19,623 bases of DNA from an uncultured Bacilli bacterium (GTDB taxonomy: Bacteria; Bacillota_I; Bacilli_A; RF39; UBA660): the NCBI GenBank assembly GCA_910589335.1, contig CAJUTW010000029.1, forward strand, positions 1 through 19,623. The letters run 5' to 3'. The notes under the pieces are model-generated. The model was given only the letters and a program-made list of their open reading frames with translations, was not told where the DNA came from and made no database searches. Shown here piece after piece: positions 1 through 7,497 of this stretch. The position numbers were made by a program, and so were the translations under genes. Positions within the stretch are counted from its first letter, which is position 1. The number at the start of each line of letters is the position of its first letter.

Positions 1-409
1 CTCCATAATAGTGTGACTTTTTCATAGCCTTTCTTTCCATACCGCCAAGATATCTATTACCCATTATAAAATCATAACCATCATCCAATTTTTCAATCAT
101 TTTAATAGAATCATAAAAATTATATGTAGTATCAGCATCACCCATAATAATATATTTTCCTTTAGCTTTTAAAAAACCATATCTCAAAGCATTCCCATAT
201 CCCTTATTTTTACATAAATATACATCAACTAAACACTTACATGCAATATTATAAGAATTATCAGAACTACCATTATCTACAACTATTATCTCTGCTTTCA
301 ACTTGTTTTCTTTTATAACATTTTTTATTTCGTTAATAGTTTTTTCTAAAGTTAATTCTTCATTTAAACATGGTAAAATAAAACTAACATCATATTTATA
401 CTTTTTCAT
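1..409 (-). CDS. Family 2 glycosyltransferase, 3' part outside window
   Basis: The first 136 codons of a GT-A fold glycosyltransferase are present; the frame is open to the window edge. The N-terminus reads MKKYKYDVSFILPCLNEE, the usual GT2 opening strand. It is followed by VVDNGSSDNS (nucleotide-sugar pocket), KNKGYGNALR, and GKYIIMGDADTTYNF, whose DAD is the metal-binding DxD motif. KGYGNALR followed by MGDADTTY resembles the polyprenyl-phosphate sugar transferase branch (dolichyl-phosphate glucose/mannose synthase-like), which would work at the inner membrane face on a lipid carrier. I cannot see whether C-terminal membrane helices follow. The ATG at 409 is preceded by a modest GGATG ribosome site. 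The gene is separated from the spoVA genes by about 115 bp and a likely terminator, so it is probably a separate unit. Family call is firm; donor and acceptor are unknown. Confidence 0.85.
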   Translation of the reverse strand, partial: MKKYKYDVSFILPCLNEELTLEKTINEIKNVIKENKLKAEIIVVDNGSSDNSYNIACKCLVDVYLCKNKGYGNALRYGFLKAKGKYIIMGDADTTYNFYDSIKMIEKLDDGYDFIMGNRYLGGMERKAMKKSHYYG

Positions 410-503
410 ATTAAACACATCCAAAATATTATTGCTTTATTAAAGCAAATCTTTTCTTAACTATAACAAATTTAAAAGATTAATACAAGTTAGTAGACAT
501 AAT

Positions 504-533
504 AAAAATTAGGATAAACATTTCCTAATTTTT
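504..533 (-). terminator. Hairpin terminator of the spoVA operon
   Basis: An 11-bp perfect stem (504-514 with 523-533, arms AAAAATTAGGA and TCCTAATTTTT) with an 8-nt loop. Its ascending arm contains the TAG stop of spoVAE (525-527), and on the minus strand the descending arm ends in TTTTT then ATTAT. Position directly at the operon end and the U-rich 3' arm fit an intrinsic terminator, although the stem is A/T-rich and therefore weak. A second small hairpin (432-448, 7 bp) lies between it and the glycosyltransferase start. Confidence 0.5.
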
Positions 534-875
534 CGGTTTAAAAAATAATGTTAATACGAATGAAAATATAATTGCTGCTGTAATTCCTGCCGCTGTTAAA
601 TCAAACATTCCCATTAGAATTCCCATAAAACCTAAACTTTCTGCTCGAGCAAGTGCACCATGTATTAAGGAATGTCCGAAACTAGTAATAGGAAGTTGTG
701 CTCCTCCACCAACAATTTTTATTATCATATCATAAACACCAAAACTATCTAAAAATGCTCCAATTACAACTAAAATACTTGTAATATGTCCTGGTGTCAA
801 TTTACTATTATCTAACACAATCTGAGAAATCATACAAACAAATCCACAAAAGATAAATGAATTAAAAAGTAACAT
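525..875 (-). CDS. spoVAE: Stage V sporulation protein AE (SpoVAEb type)
   Basis: A 116-residue integral membrane protein of the SpoVAC/SpoVAEb family. The visible family signature is GGGAQLPITSFGHSLIHGA, parallel to IPITGFAHSMTSSA in the neighbouring SpoVAC, followed by a hydrophobic C-terminal helix. The length matches the short AEb form. In spore formers, SpoVAC, SpoVAD and SpoVAE are parts of the inner forespore membrane channel that moves Ca-dipicolinic acid into the developing spore and releases it at germination. The start ATG (875) overlaps the TAA of spoVAD as TAATG and has a strong GGAGGTGG site four bases upstream, so the two are translationally coupled. It is the last gene of the operon, ending in a hairpin. 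Confidence 0.92.
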   Translation of the reverse strand: MLLFNSFIFCGFVCMISQIVLDNSKLTPGHITSILVVIGAFLDSFGVYDMIIKIVGGGAQLPITSFGHSLIHGALARAESLGFMGILMGMFDLTAAGITAAIIFSFVLTLFFKPKN

Positions 876-1867
876 TATACCACCTCCAAACTAATTGCAT
901 GACAAATTGAATTAATATTTTCTTTCTGATATACAAGAATTGGAGAAAATAACGCTCCTGTTGCTAAAAATAGAACTTTTTTAGCTTTCTTTTCTTTCAT
1001 TAAATGATAAATATACGAATAAACCACTAAAGCACTACATACAGGACCACTTCCACCTGCTTTTATTTCTTTTTGCTTTTCTAAATCATAAAGCATTACA
1101 CCACAATCATTATAATTATCACCTAAATCAATTTCATAAGTATTAAGTAAATAATCTTTAACTATTTCCTTACCATATTTACCTAAATCTCCAGTTACTA
1201 TTAAATCATAATATTTAGGATTTCTTCCAGTTTCTTCAAAATGTTTTACTAAAGTATCAATTGCACTAGGTGCCATAACTCTTCCCATATCATTAGGATC
1301 ATTTTGTTCATAATCAATTATTCTTCCTAAAGTTGCTGACTCTACTCTTACTTCACTTTTCTCATTTGTAAGCATACAACAAGCAGCACCAGTAGATGTA
1401 AATGTTGCACTACTAGGTTTAGGTGCACCATATTCCGTTGGATACCTAAACTGTTTTTCACTACTCATATTATGTGAAGAAACTAAACAAGCACAATTTG
1501 AAACAAAATTTCCTTCGATAAAATTTGCACCAATTATTAGACCTAAAACACTACTACTACATGCACCATAAACACCTATAAAACTATTTCCTACTCCACT
1601 AGCTCCATAAGTAGATGCTGTTATTTGATTTAATAAATCTCCACCGATTACTAAATCAATATTACTTTTATTAATACCACTTTTTTTCATTATCATAACT
1701 AATGCATCTTTAACTAGCTTTATTTCTGCTTTTTCCCAAGATTTCTCTCCAAAATATAAATCATCATAAGTCTTGTCAAAATAACGTCTTAAAGGTCCTT
1801 CTTTTTCATATGGTCCCGAAATAGTAGCTGTTTCATTTATATAAACATTTTTATATTTAAATGTCAT
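875..1867 (-). CDS. spoVAD: Stage V sporulation protein AD (SpoVAD)
   Basis: A 330-residue soluble protein of the thiolase/ketoacyl-synthase III-like fold used by SpoVAD, the dipicolinate-binding component of the SpoVA channel on the spore inner membrane. Recognisable stretches are ISGPYEKEGPL and YDDLYFGEKSWEKAE near the N-terminus, the GACSSSVLGL nucleophile-elbow region characteristic of this fold, and GSGPVCSALVVYSYI near the C-terminus. The length is close to that of Bacillus SpoVAD. The frame is open further upstream to 1909, but the ATG at 1867 has GGAGGG five bases before it and overlaps the spoVAC TGA as ATGA, so I chose it. Middle gene of spoVAC-AD-AE. Confidence 0.94.
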   Translation of the reverse strand: MTFKYKNVYINETATISGPYEKEGPLRRYFDKTYDDLYFGEKSWEKAEIKLVKDALVMIMKKSGINKSNIDLVIGGDLLNQITASTYGASGVGNSFIGVYGACSSSVLGLIIGANFIEGNFVSNCACLVSSHNMSSEKQFRYPTEYGAPKPSSATFTSTGAACCMLTNEKSEVRVESATLGRIIDYEQNDPNDMGRVMAPSAIDTLVKHFEETGRNPKYYDLIVTGDLGKYGKEIVKDYLLNTYEIDLGDNYNDCGVMLYDLEKQKEIKAGGSGPVCSALVVYSYIYHLMKEKKAKKVLFLATGALFSPILVYQKENINSICHAISLEVV

Positions 1868-2307
1868 CCTATCCCTCCTATAATATATCTTATCATTCCA
1901 AAAAACCATGCCGAAACAATACCATATATTATTACTGAACCAGCAAGTTTAAACATATTAGAACCTATTCCATAAATTGGTCCTTCTTTTTTATAATCAA
2001 GCGCACTACTTGTCATAGAATGAGCAAAACCTGTTATAGGAATTAATAAACCACATCTAAATTTTGTAACTAATTTATCGAAAAAACCTAAAGCAGTAAA
2101 TAAACTTGCTAAAAAGATAAAAGTTACAATCATAATAGTAGCCGCATCATTTCTTGCCATATGAAATTGCATACATAAAATTTCAATTAAACCTTCCCCT
2201 AATACACCAATTACTCCACCTGATAAAAAAGCAACAAAAGCATTTTTTATTCTATTTTCTGGAGCTTTATGAACATCAGCTATTTTATCATATTTTATAT
2301 TTTTCAC
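1864..2307 (-). CDS. spoVAC: Stage V sporulation protein AC (SpoVAC)
   Basis: A 147-residue multi-pass membrane protein, usual length for SpoVAC. It shows four to five hydrophobic segments and the family loop GLLIPITGFAHSMTSSALDYKKEG. SpoVAC is the mechanosensitive, channel-forming part of the SpoVA complex in the inner spore membrane. The start is GTG at 2307: there is an in-frame TGA just upstream, no alternative in-frame ATG before residue 46, and a GGTGAT ribosome site at suitable distance. It is the first gene of the minimal spoVAC-AD-AE set; spoVAA and spoVAB are not present here. It follows the sigma gene by 56 bp, and that gap holds a candidate forespore promoter. Confidence 0.93.
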   Translation of the reverse strand: MKNIKYDKIADVHKAPENRIKNAFVAFLSGGVIGVLGEGLIEILCMQFHMARNDAATIMIVTFIFLASLFTALGFFDKLVTKFRCGLLIPITGFAHSMTSSALDYKKEGPIYGIGSNMFKLAGSVIIYGIVSAWFFGMIRYIIGGIG

Positions 2308-2323
2308 TTTTCATCACCAGTAG

Positions 2324-2352
2324 TAGTATTACCAACAAAAGTTTTTTTATAC
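2324..2352 (-). promoter_or_regulatory. Candidate sigma-F/G promoter of spoVAC-AD-AE
   Basis: On the minus strand GTATA (2352-2348) is followed after 14 nt by GGTAATACTA (2333-2324). This fits the sigma-F pattern (GYATA, about 15 nt, GGnnAnAHTR). The same -10 read as AATACTA, 17 nt from GTATA, is one base off the sigma-G -10 CATWHTA. spoVA operons are forespore genes in Bacillus, so the fit makes biological sense. The predicted start leaves a very short leader before the GTG, which is the main reason for caution. Confidence 0.4.
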
Positions 2353-2363
2353 AATAAAATTAA

Positions 2364-2975
2364 TTAAAGACGTTCTCTAAGTTTTTTTAAAATTTTAGCC
2401 TCACATCTAGATACCTGAACTTGACTTATACCTAATAAACTTGAAGTTTCACTTTGAGTTAATTCTTCATAATATCTTGCTAAAATGAGATTTCTCTCTT
2501 CACTTGGTAATTTCATAATCTCATTTCTTAAGTCAAGTAATTCAGGAGCAGTATTATCATAAATTTTTACTTCATTACAAACATTTTCAATTGTCTCTAC
2601 TTCATTAGTTGCTTGTAATGCCATATCTATCATCTCTTCTTCTACTTCTAAATAAATAGCTATTTCTGATTTAGTGGCTTCTCGACCTAATCTTTGAGAA
2701 ATTAACTCACCTGTTTTTATAATACTTTTCTTCAAATCAATTAGATTTTTACTAACTTTTAAACTACTACTTTCACGAATATATTTATTAACTTCACCTA
2801 ATATATAGTAATAAGCATATGTAGAAAATTTAGTTCCTTGTCTCTCATCAAAATGTTTATAAGCATCTATTAATCCTAGCATTCCTACTTGGAATAAATC
2901 ATCTCTATCATAACGTCTATTATATTTATTTATTATACTATATATTAACCCTTCATAGTCTAAGAGTTTATCCAT
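2364..2975 (-). CDS. Sporulation-type sigma-70 family factor (SigF/SigG-like)
   Basis: A 203-residue sigma factor lacking region 1. Region 2 is visible as RDDLFQVGMLGLIDAYKHFD followed by GTKFSTYAYYYILGEVNKYIRE. Region 3 follows as VSKNLIDLKKSI...GREATKSEIAIYLEV. Region 4 ends in the helix-turn-helix TQSETSSLLGISQVQVSR. FSTYA...GE(I/V)..Y(I/L)R and GISQ.QVSR are typical of forespore factors SigF and SigG. In Bacillus, sigF lies directly before spoVA, and here the gene directly precedes spoVAC, which favours SigF. The anti-sigma genes spoIIAA/spoIIAB that normally precede sigF are absent; an Rpn-family gene is upstream instead. The protein is also shorter than Bacillus SigF by about 50 residues. 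GGAGG four to five bases before the ATG supports the start. Confidence 0.85.
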   Translation of the reverse strand: MDKLLDYEGLIYSIINKYNRRYDRDDLFQVGMLGLIDAYKHFDERQGTKFSTYAYYYILGEVNKYIRESSSLKVSKNLIDLKKSIIKTGELISQRLGREATKSEIAIYLEVEEEMIDMALQATNEVETIENVCNEVKIYDNTAPELLDLRNEIMKLPSEERNLILARYYEELTQSETSSLLGISQVQVSRCEAKILKKLRERL

Positions 2976-3057
2976 TTTTCCTCCTTTCTAAATAAATATA
3001 AAACTAAAAATAAATTCTTTCTAGCAATTCGACAATCTATATCAATCTTTTTAAAAC

Positions 3058-3082
3058 AAAAAAAATAGTTATCTAAACTATT
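3058..3082 (-). terminator. Intrinsic terminator after the Rpn-family gene
   Basis: Stem AATAGTT/AACTATT (3064-3070 with 3076-3082), 5-nt loop, followed on the minus strand by a run of T (complement of the A run 3058-3065). It begins two bases after the stop codon of the upstream gene. Confidence 0.75.
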
Positions 3083-3084
3083 CT

Positions 3085-3975
3085 TTAAAAATTTAATAAA
3101 TTATCTATTTCTTTTGCACTTAATCCAGTAGCTTGAATAATATTTTCTTTATCCATCCCTAAACTAAAAAGCGCTTTCGCGATATTTTCTGATGCTTCTT
3201 TTATACCTTGTTTCTTTCCCTCTTTTATCCCCTCTTTTATACCTTCCTTTATCCCTTTTTTTCTTCCTTCTTCCAAACCTTGCCTTTTCCAAGAACTCCT
3301 TAAAGAATTTTCTATTTTTCTATTATCTTCTTCAGCACTCATATATTCTCTAAATTCTGGATTTTGATTTACTCTTTCTAACTCTTCCATATATTTTTTT
3401 ACCACCTTATCTTTTTTCGATAGATTTTCTAAATCATAAGGCTTTAAATCTAACATTATGATATGTTTATATTTATCTATCTCATTTTCATTTTTACTAT
3501 ACCATATTTTTAAATAGTTCTCCATGTAAAATTCATAAATCAATAAATTATTTACAAATAAAATATTATCATCATCTCTTAATTTATAAACACTTAAAAG
3601 TTTATTACTTTTCTTATTATAACTAAAATTAATTTGAATAATTTTTTTATCTTCGCTATACTCCTCTCCCTTTAGAATATAATGAGAATAAGTATCACAA
3701 AGATAAGCAGTATTTCTAGGATTAATATACTCCTCATTTTTAGTATTTACCTCAACCTGAATATATCCTTTATCTGTTTTTAAATTAAGATCAAAATGTT
3801 TTCTTTTTATATGAATACTTCCAACATTTCTTTCTAAATTTAAATATTCTAACTCTTTAATCTTTAAATCAAGAACTTCTTCTAATAAACAAATTAATAA
3901 ATCTTTATTATCCTTATTCATAAATACTTCTTTAAATGCTCTATCTGATTTGCATGTATAAAATTTTTCTTCCAA
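3085..3975 (-). CDS. Rpn-family PD-(D/E)XK nuclease / transposase-like protein
   Basis: A 296-residue member of the Rpn (recombination-promoting nuclease, PDDEXK_2) family. The N-terminus EEKFYTCKSDRAFKEVFM is the usual family opening. The nuclease core is visible as HFDLNLKTDKGYIQVEVNT, where D and E-x-N occupy the D...ExQ/K positions. The C-terminus has the tandem basic/acidic repeats KKGIKEGIKEGIKEGKKQG common in this family, then a small helical tail with a DNA-binding look (IIQATGLSAKEID). I chose TTG at 3975 because AAGGAG lies seven bases before it and family members begin at this point. An ATG at 4002 lacks a ribosome site, and a frame open to 4050 runs into the dUTPase terminator. 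Family members promote RecA-independent recombination or are domesticated transposase relatives; the role here is unknown. Confidence 0.75.
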   Translation of the reverse strand: MEEKFYTCKSDRAFKEVFMNKDNKDLLICLLEEVLDLKIKELEYLNLERNVGSIHIKRKHFDLNLKTDKGYIQVEVNTKNEEYINPRNTAYLCDTYSHYILKGEEYSEDKKIIQINFSYNKKSNKLLSVYKLRDDDNILFVNNLLIYEFYMENYLKIWYSKNENEIDKYKHIIMLDLKPYDLENLSKKDKVVKKYMEELERVNQNPEFREYMSAEEDNRKIENSLRSSWKRQGLEEGRKKGIKEGIKEGIKEGKKQGIKEASENIAKALFSLGMDKENIIQATGLSAKEIDNLLNF

Positions 3976-4033
3976 TATAAATCTCCTTACTATCTTATTC
4001 ATTTTATTATTCTCTAAAAAATAGTAAGTGTCC

Positions 4034-4062
4034 AAAAAAAAATAGTCCAAAAAGACTATTTT
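4034..4062 (-). terminator. Intrinsic terminator of the nrdD-nrdG-dut operon
   Basis: A 9-bp stem (4039-4047 with 4054-4062, core AATAGTC/GACTATT), 6-nt loop, followed on the minus strand by nine T (complement of the A run 4034-4042). It starts one base after the dUTPase TAG. Confidence 0.85.
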
Positions 4063-4521
4063 CTATTTATCAGTTGAACCAAATCCACCTTTTCTCTCAC
4101 CTGTAGCACAATCATTATCAACAGTAAGATATTTCATAAATATTACCTGTCCTATTACATCACCTTTTTTAATAGAAAGTTCATTCTCTCCAAAGTTGAA
4201 ATATTGAAACATAAAATGACCATCATTACTTTCATTTTCATAATAATCAGCATCTATTATTCCAATACTATTCGCCATAATAAATCCTTTTTTGGGACCA
4301 CTACTACGATTAGCTAGCATATACCATTCATCATCTTGACAATAAGCCTTTAATCCAGTTGGAATTAATGTTGGTTTTACTCCTGGCTTATATACTGGAA
4401 TTACTATATCTTCTGCTGCTTCAATATCATAAGCAGCTGCATTTTTTGTCTTTCTAACAGGAAGATTAATTCCTTTATCTTCCCATCCCTTAGCTATTTC
4501 AAAACCTCTTAACTTATCCAT
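4063..4521 (-). CDS. dut: dUTP diphosphatase (trimeric dUTPase)
   Basis: A 152-residue trimeric dUTPase, which hydrolyses dUTP to dUMP and pyrophosphate, keeping uracil out of DNA and feeding dTMP synthesis. All five family motifs can be read: motif 1 AAAYDIEAAEDI, motif 2 NRSSGPKKGF, motif 3 NSIGIIDADYYENE with its uridine-binding pocket, motif 4 KKGDVIGQVIF, and the C-terminal arm motif 5 ERKGGFGSTDK, which closes over the nucleotide. The start is ATG 4521, preceded by GGAGG at five bases; an upstream in-frame ATG at 4533 has no ribosome site. It lies 26 bp after nrdG and ends in a strong terminator, so it appears to be the last gene of a deoxynucleotide-supply operon. The motif 3 insertion after DYYE (NESNDGHFMFQ) is slightly longer than in short bacterial forms. 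Confidence 0.93.
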   Translation of the reverse strand: MDKLRGFEIAKGWEDKGINLPVRKTKNAAAYDIEAAEDIVIPVYKPGVKPTLIPTGLKAYCQDDEWYMLANRSSGPKKGFIMANSIGIIDADYYENESNDGHFMFQYFNFGENELSIKKGDVIGQVIFMKYLTVDNDCATGERKGGFGSTDK

Positions 4522-4547
4522 TATAACCTCCATAATATTTTTTATTT

Positions 4548-5081
4548 TTAATGAGCATAAACTTTTTCTTCTGCAAATACTTTAGTATTTTCATTAGAAT
4601 ATAAAATTATTTCTCCTGCTCTTATTGTTTTTTGAATATCAATAACTCTTTGATTTTCAGAACCACACCATTTTAATTTAGGATTTTTAAATTCTTCCAT
4701 AAATTGACCATCAACTAAAACATCTAAATAATTAAATATTTCTTTATCAATTATATTATCCATCAAAAATCCACTCCATGACCAAATAGTTTTATTTGGA
4801 AATCTTTCTTTAAAAGCCTTTGCAAGTTTAATAGTGCCTCTTATATTGAAAGGATGCATTGGCTCTCCTCCAAGAATAGATAAACCTTTTATATAATCTT
4901 TATTACATAAATTTAAAACTTCTTCTATTACTTCATCTGTAAATTCTGATCCTCCATTAAAATCATGAGTATCTGGATTAAAACAATTTTTACAATTAAA
5001 ACTACATCCTTGCAAAAAGATAGAAACCCTGACTCCAGGGCCATTTGCAATATCCATTTTTCTTATTTTATTATATCTCAT
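4548..5081 (-). CDS. nrdG: Anaerobic ribonucleotide reductase activating protein
   Basis: A 177-residue radical SAM enzyme. Its cluster-binding motif is C26-x3-C30-x2-C33 in LQGCSFNCKNCFNP, the CX3CX2C form. It is followed by the GGEPMHP motif (SAM amino-group binding), with NGPGVR upstream. NrdG uses the [4Fe-4S] cluster and S-adenosylmethionine to create the glycyl radical on NrdD under anaerobic conditions. The ATG (5081) lies six bases after the nrdD stop, so the pair is co-transcribed. The ribosome site is poor (AAGGAT about 12 bases upstream), suggesting translational coupling to nrdD. Length and context are standard. Confidence 0.95.
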   Translation of the reverse strand: MRYNKIRKMDIANGPGVRVSIFLQGCSFNCKNCFNPDTHDFNGGSEFTDEVIEEVLNLCNKDYIKGLSILGGEPMHPFNIRGTIKLAKAFKERFPNKTIWSWSGFLMDNIIDKEIFNYLDVLVDGQFMEEFKNPKLKWCGSENQRVIDIQKTIRAGEIILYSNENTKVFAEEKVYAH

Positions 5082-5087
5082 ATTAAA

Positions 5088-7241
5088 CTACGCATCCTTA
5101 TTATCTACATGAACAACACGTTCTTTTATTTCTTGAGTTCTACCTTTATTCCAAAAATTAGTACCAATATATCCACAAGTACGTCTTGCAACATTTAATT
5201 TATCATGATTTCTATTACCACAATTTGGACAATACCATTCAAGTTTATCATCAATTAAAATTTCTCCAGAATATCCACATTCATGACAATAATCACTTTT
5301 AGTATTTAACTCAGCATACATTATATTATTATATATAAATGTTATAACTTCCATAACTGCATCTAAATTATTAGTAAGATTAGCTGTTTCAACATAACTA
5401 ATAGCTCCACCAGGAGATAATTTTTGAAATTCACTTTCTAAACTTAATTTAGTAAAAGCATCAATCTCTTCAAATACAGGAACATGATAACTATTAGTAA
5501 TATAATCCCTATCAGTAACTCCTTTTATAACACCAAATCTATCCTTTAAACATTTAGCAAACTTATAAGTAGTTGATTCTATTGGTGTACCATATACACT
5601 ATAATCAATATTTTCGTCATTCTTCCACTCATTACACTTATCCACTAAATGTTGCATAACTAAAAGAGCAAATTCTTTACCTTTTCCATTATCAGTATGA
5701 GAATGACCTGTCATATATTTTACACATTCATAAAGACCTGCATAACCAAGAGATATAGTTGAATAACCTCCATGTAATAAATCATGAATAGATTCACCCT
5801 TCTTTAAACGAGCAAGAGCTCCATGTTGCCAAAGAATTGGAGCAACATCACTAGTAACCTTAGAAAGTCTTTTATGACGTATTTGTAATGCTCTATGACA
5901 TAACTCTAATCTTTCATCCATTATTTTCCAGAAATCTTCCTCATCTTTATCACTTGATAAAGCTACATCAACTAAATTTATTGTAACAACACCTTGATTG
6001 AATCTACCATAATATTTAGGTTTTCCAGCTTCATCTACATATGGAGTTAAGAATGAACGACAACCCATACAAGGATAACATTGTCCATTTCCATTTTTAT
6101 CAATTTTATTTTCTTTCATTACTTTTTCAGATATATAATCTGGAACCATTCTCTTAGCAGTACATTCAGCAGCTAACTTAGTTAAATAATAATATTTACT
6201 ATCAGGATTGATATTATCTTCTTCAAGAACATACAAAAGTTTAGGAAAAGCTGGAGTAACATAAACTCCATTTTCATTTTTCATACCTTCCATTCTTTGT
6301 TTTAAAACTTCTTCAATAATCATAGCAAGTTCTTCTTTATATTCTTCTGTTTCTCCTAAATATAAACAAACACTTAAGAAAGGAGCTTGACCATTTGTAG
6401 TAGTCATAGAATTAATTTGATATTGAAATGTTTGAACACCATCAGTAATTTCTTTAGCTAAATCCTCTTTTACAAATTTTTCACATTGAGCTTTAGTTAA
6501 TTTTCTCTTCTTATATTTATTTTCATAAAACTCACGAGATGATCTAACAAAAGGAGCTAAATGTGTAAGTGTTATAGTACATCCTCCATATTGACTAGAA
6601 TTTACTGCTGTAATTAGCTGAGTTGCAATTGTCATTGCAGTCAAAAATCTATGAGGCTTCTCTATCATTACACCATTAATATTTGTTCCATTTTGTAACA
6701 TATCATTAAGATCGATTAAATCACAATTATGTAAAGCATTTTGTGCAAAATAATCTGCATCATGGAAATGAATAATTCCATCATCATGTGCTTGAACTAT
6801 ATCTTCTGGTAATAAAAAACGTCTTGTAATATCTGTACTAGTAATTCCAGCAAGATAATCTCTTTGTGTAGTAACAACTTTAGCATCTTTATTAGAATTT
6901 TCTGTATTCCAATATTCACTTTCACCATCAATTAACTCTTTAATAGATTGATCAGTGGTATTACTACGACGAATTAATTCTCTAGTATAACGATATGTAA
7001 TATAATGTTTAGCAAGTTCATATTTACCAATTGACATTAATTTCATTTCAATAATATCTTGAATATCTTCAACAAGAATTCTTTTCTTACCAAGTCTTTC
7101 AATATATTTAATTATATTTTTGATTTGTATACTAGAAGCTCTATCCTCTTCTTCTACTTCTAAATTAGCTTTTTCTATTGCCTCTTCTATTTTAGCTGGA
7201 CAATAATCTACCATATGCCCATCGCGTTTAATAATTTTCAT
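5088..7241 (-). CDS. nrdD: Class III anaerobic ribonucleoside-triphosphate reductase
   Basis: A 717-residue class III enzyme that reduces ribonucleoside triphosphates to deoxyribonucleotides without oxygen. Residues 1-90 are an ATP-cone allosteric domain (IIKRDGHMVDYCPAKIEEAI). The glycyl-radical barrel follows: HNCDLIDL carries C173, the likely thiyl-radical cysteine, and CMGCRSF lies in the middle. The C-terminus has a zinc-binding pair C652/C655 and C671/C674 (CHECG and CPNCG) and the glycyl radical loop RRTCGYIG with G690 as the radical site. All expected residues are present and the length is normal. The start ATG has GAGGT at a suitable distance. The promoter has a perfect TATAAT but no recognisable -35; a palindromic site 23 bases further upstream suggests activation by the divergent Crp/Fnr regulator. 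Confidence 0.97.
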   Translation of the reverse strand: MKIIKRDGHMVDYCPAKIEEAIEKANLEVEEEDRASSIQIKNIIKYIERLGKKRILVEDIQDIIEMKLMSIGKYELAKHYITYRYTRELIRRSNTTDQSIKELIDGESEYWNTENSNKDAKVVTTQRDYLAGITSTDITRRFLLPEDIVQAHDDGIIHFHDADYFAQNALHNCDLIDLNDMLQNGTNINGVMIEKPHRFLTAMTIATQLITAVNSSQYGGCTITLTHLAPFVRSSREFYENKYKKRKLTKAQCEKFVKEDLAKEITDGVQTFQYQINSMTTTNGQAPFLSVCLYLGETEEYKEELAMIIEEVLKQRMEGMKNENGVYVTPAFPKLLYVLEEDNINPDSKYYYLTKLAAECTAKRMVPDYISEKVMKENKIDKNGNGQCYPCMGCRSFLTPYVDEAGKPKYYGRFNQGVVTINLVDVALSSDKDEEDFWKIMDERLELCHRALQIRHKRLSKVTSDVAPILWQHGALARLKKGESIHDLLHGGYSTISLGYAGLYECVKYMTGHSHTDNGKGKEFALLVMQHLVDKCNEWKNDENIDYSVYGTPIESTTYKFAKCLKDRFGVIKGVTDRDYITNSYHVPVFEEIDAFTKLSLESEFQKLSPGGAISYVETANLTNNLDAVMEVITFIYNNIMYAELNTKSDYCHECGYSGEILIDDKLEWYCPNCGNRNHDKLNVARRTCGYIGTNFWNKGRTQEIKERVVHVDNKDA

Positions 7242-7277
7242 TTCTACTACCTCACTTTATCTCTTAATCACAAAACC

Positions 7278-7320
7278 ATTATATAATTATTTTTCTCTTT
7301 TTATATGTTGCAAATGCAAC
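7278..7320 (-). promoter_or_regulatory. nrdD promoter with upstream palindromic operator
   Basis: On the minus strand a perfect -10 TATAAT (7283-7278) has no -35-like hexamer at 17 nt. The palindrome GTTGCATTTGCAAC (7320-7307, arms GTTGCA/TGCAAC) ends 23 nt upstream of the -10. If transcription starts 7 nt after the -10, the palindrome is centred near -42, the class II position of Crp/Fnr activators. Arm geometry (TTGCA-N2-TGCAA) is compatible with a Crp/Fnr dimer but is not the classic FNR or CRP sequence. I infer activation by the regulator encoded at 7498-8127. Confidence 0.6.
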
Positions 7321-7443
7321 ATTTTACATATTTTTATTAGATAATTTTTTAAGTGCATTTTTTAAATAATAAAATCAACAAAAACAAAAAAAAGTTAATC
7401 TGTCAAATATCAAATGTCAAGCTTGTCAATCGAACAAAAATAA

Positions 7444-7457
7444 GTTGCATTTGCAAC
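7444..7457 (+). promoter_or_regulatory. Second copy of the 14-bp palindromic operator
   Basis: GTTGCATTTGCAAC, the same sequence as the nrdD-side site but in opposite orientation, 41 bases before the ATG of the Crp/Fnr gene. I see no convincing -10 at the class II distance on the + strand (the closest is TTAAAT at 7479-7484), so the site may serve autoactivation or autorepression. Confidence 0.6.
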
Positions 7458-7497
7458 AAAAAAAAAATGATGATAAACTTAAATAAGAGGTGATATA

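Noticed and set aside
1867..1909. Longer spoVAD start at 1909
   Set aside because: It would overlap spoVAC by 46 bp, adds residues not seen in the family and has no ribosome site, whereas ATG 1867 has GGAGGG.
2154..2357. Open frame on the + strand opposite spoVAC
   Set aside because: Antisense to a well-conserved gene, no ribosome site, low-complexity translation. The same applies to frames at 4965-5198 (+), 7788-7970 (-), 10434-10709 (+) and 12323-12661 (+).
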